From the NCBI GenBank assembly GCA_036250195.1, contig JAVHZZ010000001.1, positions 393,444,283 to 393,508,282 on the forward strand: 64,000 nucleotides of DNA, in the 5' to 3' direction. This document shows positions 57,781-64,000 of this stretch, piece by piece. The DNA is from Mixophyes australis. Its lineage: Eukaryota > Chordata > Amphibia > Anura > Limnodynastidae. The position numbers and the translations under genes are program-made. Each line of letters opens with the position of its first letter. Position 1 is the first letter of the stretch. The notes under the pieces were generated by a model. It made no database searches and was not told the DNA's origin. It was given only the letters and a program-made list of their open reading frames with translations.

Positions 57781-58018
57781 TATTCAGCGCTTCATATACA
57801 ATTGCTGCAGACTAAAATCCCAAATGACAAAAGTACACAAATTGTCAGAAAAAGAAGAACAGAAAAACAAAAATCGGGATTAAATTCAGTGCCATTGGTC
57901 CCTCACCGGAAGATGCAAAAATCAGTCACAATCTTATAAAGAATGCAATAACACTGGATAACAGCGTTAATGAATAGTAAATGATAAACTGACCAATAAA
58001 ACACACAAAATCAATTCA

Positions 58019-58037
58019 ACTAAGTAAGTAAGTAAGT
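58019..58037 (+). repeat. (TAAG)n microsatellite
   Basis: Four to five TAAG units in the PLE gap region. Confidence 0.8.
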
Positions 58038-58386
58038 ATTTTTATCCTCTAATTACTGCATGACCTCTTGTATATATTTCTCTTAGCCCATAACCACCAC
58101 TCCCCCACCCCCCTTATCTGCTGGCTTAATCACAATACTATTATATTTTTAAAGTGTTCTCAATGCACTTTTTCTTTAACAGTTAATTTTGACGTAATCT
58201 TTTTCTTATTTGTTTTCTATTATTTTCTTCTTCATATCATCTACAACACACTTATTAAAAGTTTCCAAATAGGGACCTCTAATGTGTGCTGGAAAACATG
58301 TTGACTTTTTTCTAAATTTATCTACTGCTATCTTTGAGGCCTATTTCTATTTCCCTTTCATGTTCCTGTTTGTGAAATAATTTTTT

Positions 58387-58593
58387 TTAAATAAGTTTCC
58401 TAATAGACTTTTGTATATCTGCAAATAAATCAAAGAGGTCTGGGATTTCAGTAGGAGAGAACTTTAAGCCCTTTGAGAGTAAAGATATTTCTTCCTCACT
58501 CAATGATCTCGAACTTAGATTAAATACTTTAGTTCCTTTATTATCTTTATTGGTAATTATGTTCTTTTCTTTCTCTCGAGTTGTCTTATTCAT
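58387..58593 (-). pseudogene. PLE N-terminal coding remnant
   Basis: VFNLSSRSLSEEEISLLSKG followed by LKFSPTEIP, the conserved N-terminal PLE motif (NLS ... L ... LLSKGLxFxPT). A related block lies on the plus strand near 43560. Confidence 0.75.
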
Positions 58594-58980
58594 TTTGTCT
58601 TTCCTATTTCTTTCCTTTATTTTTCTTATTCTATTTCTCTTATTCCCACCCTTTTTCCCTCTAGGTTTTTTTATTTAACATTTTTGTTTTTTTGTTATTA
58701 ATTTTTACTTTCTGATCTACTGGTATCTGTTTCTTCCAGTCCCTCCGGTATGTTTTCTCATAGGCCATATGTCCTAATCTAAAAAAGAAGAGTTCAAATT
58801 GTCTAAAGGTTCATATTTATTGCTCACAAAAAGGAAAAAGTCATACTTTATATCCCATCGCTTATCTTTCCATATATTTTCATTTTTATTATATCTCCTT
58901 CTGGTATAATTCTGCCTGCATCAATAGTTACGATTGTAGTCTTCTCTCAATCTATCTGATGATTCTTTTTTATCTCTCTA

Positions 58981-60419
58981 TATTGGATCAAAAGGGCTCT
59001 TCTTAAATCCCTATTATGCCTTGTAGATACGACTGAAACATGTATACATACCCAAATGTCCAGGTCTGAATGGACCACATCTGCATGAACACGCCTTTAC
59101 TGTACATGGACTAAGTTAGTCCGCCCCTGCCCTTCCCCCGTTCTGCCTCTCAGCTTGTAGTGGGTCGAATGTCTCAGATGCGTTGCTTGGGTATGAAATC
59201 CGAGTAATTGCACATGTTCGTTTTATGAGCATGAGCAGTGGAAATTCACGCAAGATAAACTACACAATCTAAAGTTTGTTCACCTCTGAATCAGTGCCTT
59301 TATTCTATTTATCCTCATTATATGCAAAACTGTAGTGGACCAAACAACATATTTGAAATCACTGGATTTACCTATAAAGATTTGCTATAATTGTTGTAAA
59401 ATACCATAGAGCATAAAATAATGGTTACATTCTTTCTTCTATATGAATGTTTATTGTAGAGAAAGCTGAGCACATATAAGATATACATTGTCCAAACCAC
59501 ACCTTAGGTGTGGTTTATTTATTCTTTCTCTGACTGCACTGATGAATTTCATGCTGGCTTCATTCTGTATCCTGTATCAGGTCTGCAGCACCTCAGCTGC
59601 AAGAACAGTAGAGAAGAGAGTAGAATAGCAAAACTACACATTATTATCATTATTATTATAAATAATAATAATAATATCTCTTAACTGTATTGTGCCAGCA
59701 AATACCACAGGGCTGTTCAGTAAGGTTATACAATTTGAACATTGTTCAAGGAACAATACAATAATAAGCAATGAGACAAATGAGATGACTTTGTTCGATA
59801 TAACTAATGATCTAAGGCAGTAATAGGCAACAGGTGGGTTTAGGGCTGTATGCCTTAAGGCCCCAGTGGCCCTCAGCTCCTTCCTACTCTATTGTTAGAT
59901 ATTTAGTTACATTTTGTGACATTTATTTGTCTTTTATTAAAACGCATGCTTATGTTATTACAGATTAAATGTATTGTTTTAATTTATTACCGAAATTGAG
60001 GTAAATGTGATGCTCTTTTGAAGGTTAGAGCCCAAATGGCCCCTGAAGTGTATCAGGTTGCCTCTCACTGATTTAAGAATATGTTTGCAAGGAAACAAAA
60101 GGCAAAAGGCAGGATTGTATCATGTTAACTGTTGCAGAGAAAGAATAATTATTTTGTGAATGATGCATTTAAGTGATAGATGGTTACTTAACTAAGGGAT
60201 TTAATACCAGGATAATCTGGGAATTTCATAAGCTTTTGTGAAGAGATGTGCTTCTCAGGAAACACTTTGAAAGATAATGGCAAGTTTATATAGGTGAGGT
60301 GGTGCCTTGCAACACCATAAAAGTCTTCAAAATAGAAGTGGTATGTGGTAGTAAGGGAGGATGATAGGAGAAGGTAATTGGTAGATTTGAGAGCATGTGT
60401 TAACAAATAAATAAAAGTA
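58981..60419. other. Intergenic, nothing recognised
   Basis: AT-rich; an (ATT/ATA)n stretch at about 59640-59676. Open frames are chance. Confidence 0.45.
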
Positions 60420-60879
60420 TGGAGGTCTTGACAAGGTCTACAATTTTAAAATGGCTCCCCACAGCATTTCTCCATACTATCCAGACATTCAGGAATAATC
60501 TACATCTGCTGCAGCCTTACTCTGCTACTTCTATGATTGAGCAGGACATTGCAACTAGGTAATTCTTTTAATTCCCTCAATTCTTGCCATTTTACTCTTA
60601 AATCCAAATGTTTGCTAAATTATTTTTCTTACTCTCCTTTCTTGGCATTATCTTTAGGACTATATCATCCTTGAACCCTCCTGCAACAAACACCTCTGTC
60701 CACATTGCCCCTTCATTACGTCACTCACTTTTAGTTAATACTCATGAATTCTTTTCCTATTTGCAATAATATTTTTTAAAAAAATAGTTTTTTTGCTACA
60801 CATCTTGATAATGGAAGATACCCCTATTTAAATTCAATAGTTATAACAGCCTCACCCTGTCACCAGAAACTAAAAGGAC

Positions 60880-61740
60880 ATACATTTTACAATCATCTTT
60901 CCTATCTCTCTTCCTGCTTCTATTAGCAGGTGATATTTCACCTAATCCAAGTCTCCCACACACATATTTCTGGACACTACAGAAATGCGGAAAACTTCAA
61001 ACGCATCACCTGATTCCCATCTATTCCTTTAAATGTTCCCTTTGGAATGCACGCCCTGTTTGTAACAAACTTACATCCATACATGAACTCTTCCTCTCAA
61101 ACAACCTCAACCTTCTGGAAATAACAGAAACATGGCTCACGCAGTCAGATATTTTCTCACCTGCAACCCACATGGTGGCCTCCATTTTTCACCCATAACC
61201 CAGGCAGACAAGGTCTCTGCATGGCTCCCTCACTACTTATCTTCTGAAATCCCCACCATCATCCTGGGTGCTAATCCACTTTCCAATGCTGCTTCAAAAC
61301 TACTCTCTCTAACCTCCATACTGGACCTCTCCCAGTAGATTGAATCTGCTACTCATCAGGTTGGCCACTGTCTTGATCTTGTTTTCTCTAGACTATGCTC
61401 AGTTTCTGATTTCCGTAACACTCCTTTCTCCCTCTCGGATCATCACTTTGTTAGCTACTCGCTCACTCCCAGTTCTTTACCCTTCCTGCTGTCAAACTCT
61501 TCCAAGCCTCCTCATACCCGCAGAAATATTAACTCTATTGATTTTCAACAGTTTTCCACCTCTCTTCAACACCTTTTCTCCCAAATTTCTACATTCTCCT
61601 CCCCTGATAGAGCAGTACTTCATTTTCACCAAACCCTAGCAACTACCCTTGATCAAGTGGCTCCAACATCTCTTCATACTCCACGTAGACTTCGTTGTGA
61701 ACCATGGCACACTAAAGTAACATGATATCTACAAAAAATT
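60880..61740 (+). pseudogene. L2-type LINE endonuclease
   Basis: Blocks: LLLAGDISPNPS, SLWNARPVCNKLTSIHELFL, NNLNLLEITETWLT (catalytic-region ETWL), then HCLDLVFSRLCSV and FSLSDHHFVSYSL (SDH catalytic motif). This is the endonuclease/exonuclease/phosphatase domain of L2/CR1 LINEs. Two or more frame changes. Confidence 0.82.
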
Positions 61741-61759
61741 CCTCGTAGAATGTCACTGA

Positions 61760-62363
61760 CGTAAATCTTGTATGATTTCATTGCATATACTTCCAGCTAC
61801 TACTCCTATTAAAATGCTTTATACACTGCAAAACAAGCATACTTTTTAAATCTCTTCTAAACCCTCCGACTACCATCTGTGCCCAGGATCTTGCTTCCTA
61901 TTTCAAGGACAAGATTGACTTGAAATGCTATCATCTCCCTCTACTAGCAATCGGCTCAATTCCTTTGTAGCACCCTCTGATACCCTCTCTTTATTTGATC
62001 CCACAAATGAAGAGGAAGTTTCTACTCTCTACTTATCTTCCTACTCTACCTCCTGTCTTCTTGATCCCATACCCTCACAAATTGGTAGGTCTCTGTCTCC
62101 TGTGCTCATTCCACCTCTAACTAAAATATGTAATCTCTCTCTCTACTGGTATCTTTCCATCACTATTCAAACACCTAGTGATTACTCCTATTCTGAAAAA
62201 AAAAAATTCTGACCCAAACTCTCTCTCAAATTATCACTCCATCTCTCAATTCCCATGCCACTCCAAACTGCTCTAGAGAATTGCCTACACTCGCCTCACA
62301 TGCTTTCTTACAGCAAACCACCAATTGGATACCCTTCAGTCAGGATTTCACACTCAATACTCC
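61760..62363 (+). pseudogene. L2-type LINE RT N-terminal part
   Basis: Contains DPTNEEEVSTLYLSSYSTSC, LDPIPSQ, PLTKICNLSLYW, and in a shifted frame LDTLQSGF-like residues. These match the region between endonuclease and RT palm of L2 elements. Ends at the LTR boundary. Confidence 0.75.
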
Positions 62364-62755
62364 TGTTAGGAACCCCTCCAGCCGGCACAACACAACCCGG
62401 AATCTACTCTGCCAGTCAGGTGTTCACTGGAGCCCCTGATGGTGGGGACAGACTGGGCCGCAGACTGACAGAGGGTCGTGAAGTGTGTACCGGCTGGGGA
62501 GAACCCAGGCAAGCGGAGTGAGGTCCACGCAGAGGTCAAGGGCCGGCAGCAGACAACAGTATCGGTAAACAAGCTGAGGTCAGGGGTCACAGGCAGATAG
62601 CAGAAACGGTAAACAAGCCGAAGATTAGGGTCACAGGTAACACAAGCGAAATCCAATTCAAAGCCAGGAGTCATACACGGGAAATCAGTAGCAGTATCAG
62701 GATACAGGAACAGGAACAAGCAGGTCAGCAGACTGGAGCACAGAAGCTATATCCG
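62364..62755 (-). repeat. Partial LTR, cut by a second LTR
   Basis: Begins TGTTAGGAACCCCTCCAGCC, so on the minus strand it ends with TAACA as an LTR should. Contains short reiterations (GGTCACAGGCAGATAGCAGA / GGTAAACAAGC). Interrupted at 62756 by the next LTR. Family unknown. Confidence 0.55.
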
Positions 62756-64000
62756 TGTCACTCACCGGACCGTGAGTGCTTCTTCCCGGACATTTAGGAA
62801 CCGTGGCCGTCCTCCATCCTGAGGGTCTGCGCATGCGCAGCCCTTTCCTATACTTCAGTGTATGTCCCTTTAACTCAATTGGCAGATCAGGCAACACTCC
62901 CTATATTAAGCACCTGTGGTCAACACCACGTTGCCTGATCTTGGAGTCTCATTCCCCATGAGTCTCTGAAGGTGTTCCTGTATTCCTCGTGTATTCAGCG
63001 CTGCTGATTCCTGTGGTTTCCAAACCACTTCTATCTCTGTGGTTTCCAAACCACTTCTACTACTGTGGTTCCCATACCACTTCTACCATCAACTGTATCA
63101 TCGTGACTGTTTGCTGATTCCTATCCGCTGCCTCCGTGCACTACAGTCTTCTAAATCACTTCAACGCTATTATTATCATTGTGGCTGTTTGCTGATTCCT
63201 ATCTGCTGCCTCCGTGCACTCCAGCCTTCACTTCACATCCACTCACCTGATCATCATCAAGTTCCTGAGCTGATTCCTATCTGCTGCCTCCGTGCACTAC
63301 AGTCTCCAGCTTGCAACTCGCCTGTGTTCATCATCGTGACTGTTAGCTGATTCCTATCCGCTGCCTCCGTGCACTACAGTCTCCAGCTTGCAACTCGCCT
63401 GTGTTCATCATCGTGACTGTTAGCTGATTCCTATCCGCTGCCTCCGGGCACTACAGTCTCCAGCTTGCAACTCGCCTGTGTTCATCATTGTGACTGTTAG
63501 CTGATTCCTATCCGCTGCCCCTGTGCATTGCCGCCTCATCCCAGCTCTCCTGTGTTTCCAGTCTACTGCTCACGTTGCCATCCGCTACACTTCTGGATCT
63601 ACAGCTCCTGGTCTACTCTGCCATCCCGTGTTCCATCACTGTGGGTCCTGTTGGTTGCCCCTGGTTACCTCCGTGGGCGCAGAGTCCTGCTGCTGCTGTC
63701 AGCGCTATCGTCCATCTCCTGCTGATCCGCTCTCCACGCCTTCACGTGTCCCGCTGGTCTCTACCCTCCTGTCAGCATTGGATTCGTATCTCAACAACTA
63801 CTCCTCTGCTGGATCATCTCCATTCTCCTGGGTCCTCTATGAGTCCAGTTCCACGTGTTACTGATTCCTGTGGATTCGTGTCCCTGTTGGTTTACTTACC
63901 TGTGCGCTGCACCTACTAGACCGCTGCCTCATCCATCCAGGGACTTCTCATCCAGTCGGCCTCCTGCCGCTCAGGTATCGCTGCACTCCTATCTGACTGC
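62756..64000 (+). repeat. LTR, same family as the solo LTR at 49453, runs off window
   Basis: Starts TGTCACTCACCGGACCGTG and matches, in reverse complement, 51314 downwards (GCGCATGCGCAG, CCCCATGAGTCTCTG, TGGTTTCCAAACCACTTCTA). It is cut by the end of the window, so it cannot be said whether it is solo or belongs to a full retrotransposon. Contains the 77-bp tandem repeat. Confidence 0.88.
63100..63530 (+). repeat. 77-bp tandem repeat in LTR
   Basis: Units with GCTGATTCCTATCCGCTGCC and CTCCGTGCACTACAGTCTCC; copies at 63361 and 63438 start 77 bp apart, and others precede and follow. About five units, some interrupted. Confidence 0.9.

Larger units (their letters stand above)
56900..58980 (-). 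mobile_element. Second Penelope-like element fragment, minus strand
   Basis: Minus-strand order from 58620 down: an N-terminal NLSSRSLSEEEISLLSKG block, a gap with no RT, then an LPEKPTFIYKRADNLKDRL block (57500-57780) and a GIY-YIG segment (57026-57340). The RT core is missing, presumably deleted between about 57790 and 58380. AT-rich and heavily decayed. Confidence 0.75.
60420..62363 (+). mobile_element. L2-type LINE, 5' portion
   Basis: Plus-strand coding remnants of an apurinic endonuclease and the start of a reverse transcriptase, in the order of L2/CR1-group non-LTR retrotransposons. The 3' part is missing because LTR sequence starts abruptly at 62364. Left boundary approximate. Unlike the other L2 copies here, this one keeps the 5' half. 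Confidence 0.75.

Overview
The window looks like a piece of a large amphibian (probably frog) nuclear genome. It has one vertebrate gene with introns, PRMT9, and most of the rest is layered transposable elements: copia, gypsy-like LTRs, Penelope-like elements (PLEs), L2-type LINEs, hAT-like and Tc/mariner-like pieces, and a Harbinger element. There are no operons, CRISPR arrays, rRNA genes or tRNA genes that I can see. The amphibian call is an inference from PRMT9 similarity and repeat content; the species cannot be fixed.

Layout. 1-7000: a decayed Ty1/copia retrotransposon on the plus strand (protease, integrase, reverse transcriptase and RNase H remnants), split by three later insertions with clear target-site duplications. 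7000-12600: repeat-poor intergenic DNA with small inverted-repeat elements and an L2 tail. 12610-29662: PRMT9 on the minus strand. All twelve coding exons are present with GT-AG junctions and matching phases, giving about 837 residues; introns carry L2 fragments and several terminal-inverted-repeat elements. 29700-39330: intergenic DNA with a solo LTR (33977-34673, duplication CAAAG), another LTR-like block with a 95-bp minisatellite, a nested palindromic MITE, and a GC-rich block of unknown nature.

39332-55256 is a nested complex. The host is a PLE with inverted terminal repeats, a reverse transcriptase (45 kb) and a GIY-YIG endonuclease (46.2 kb). Into it went a gypsy element (39760 to about 43345, antisense), a 481-bp insertion (43837-44317, 15-bp duplication) and, in the right terminal repeat, a 6.5-kb Harbinger DNA transposon (48334-54869, duplication TTA). 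The Harbinger element in turn contains a 1.86-kb solo LTR (49453-51314, duplication CACGT). Harbinger encodes a DDE transposase and a Myb/SANT-like protein on the minus strand and a MADF-BESS protein on the plus strand. The exons of the transposase and the MADF gene interdigitate on opposite strands. The MADF gene is open throughout; the transposase and the Myb-like gene carry stops.

55257-64000: intergenic DNA, a second PLE on the minus strand (about 56900-58980), an L2-type LINE 5' portion (60880-62363) and two LTRs, the last of the same family as the solo LTR inside Harbinger and cut by the window end.
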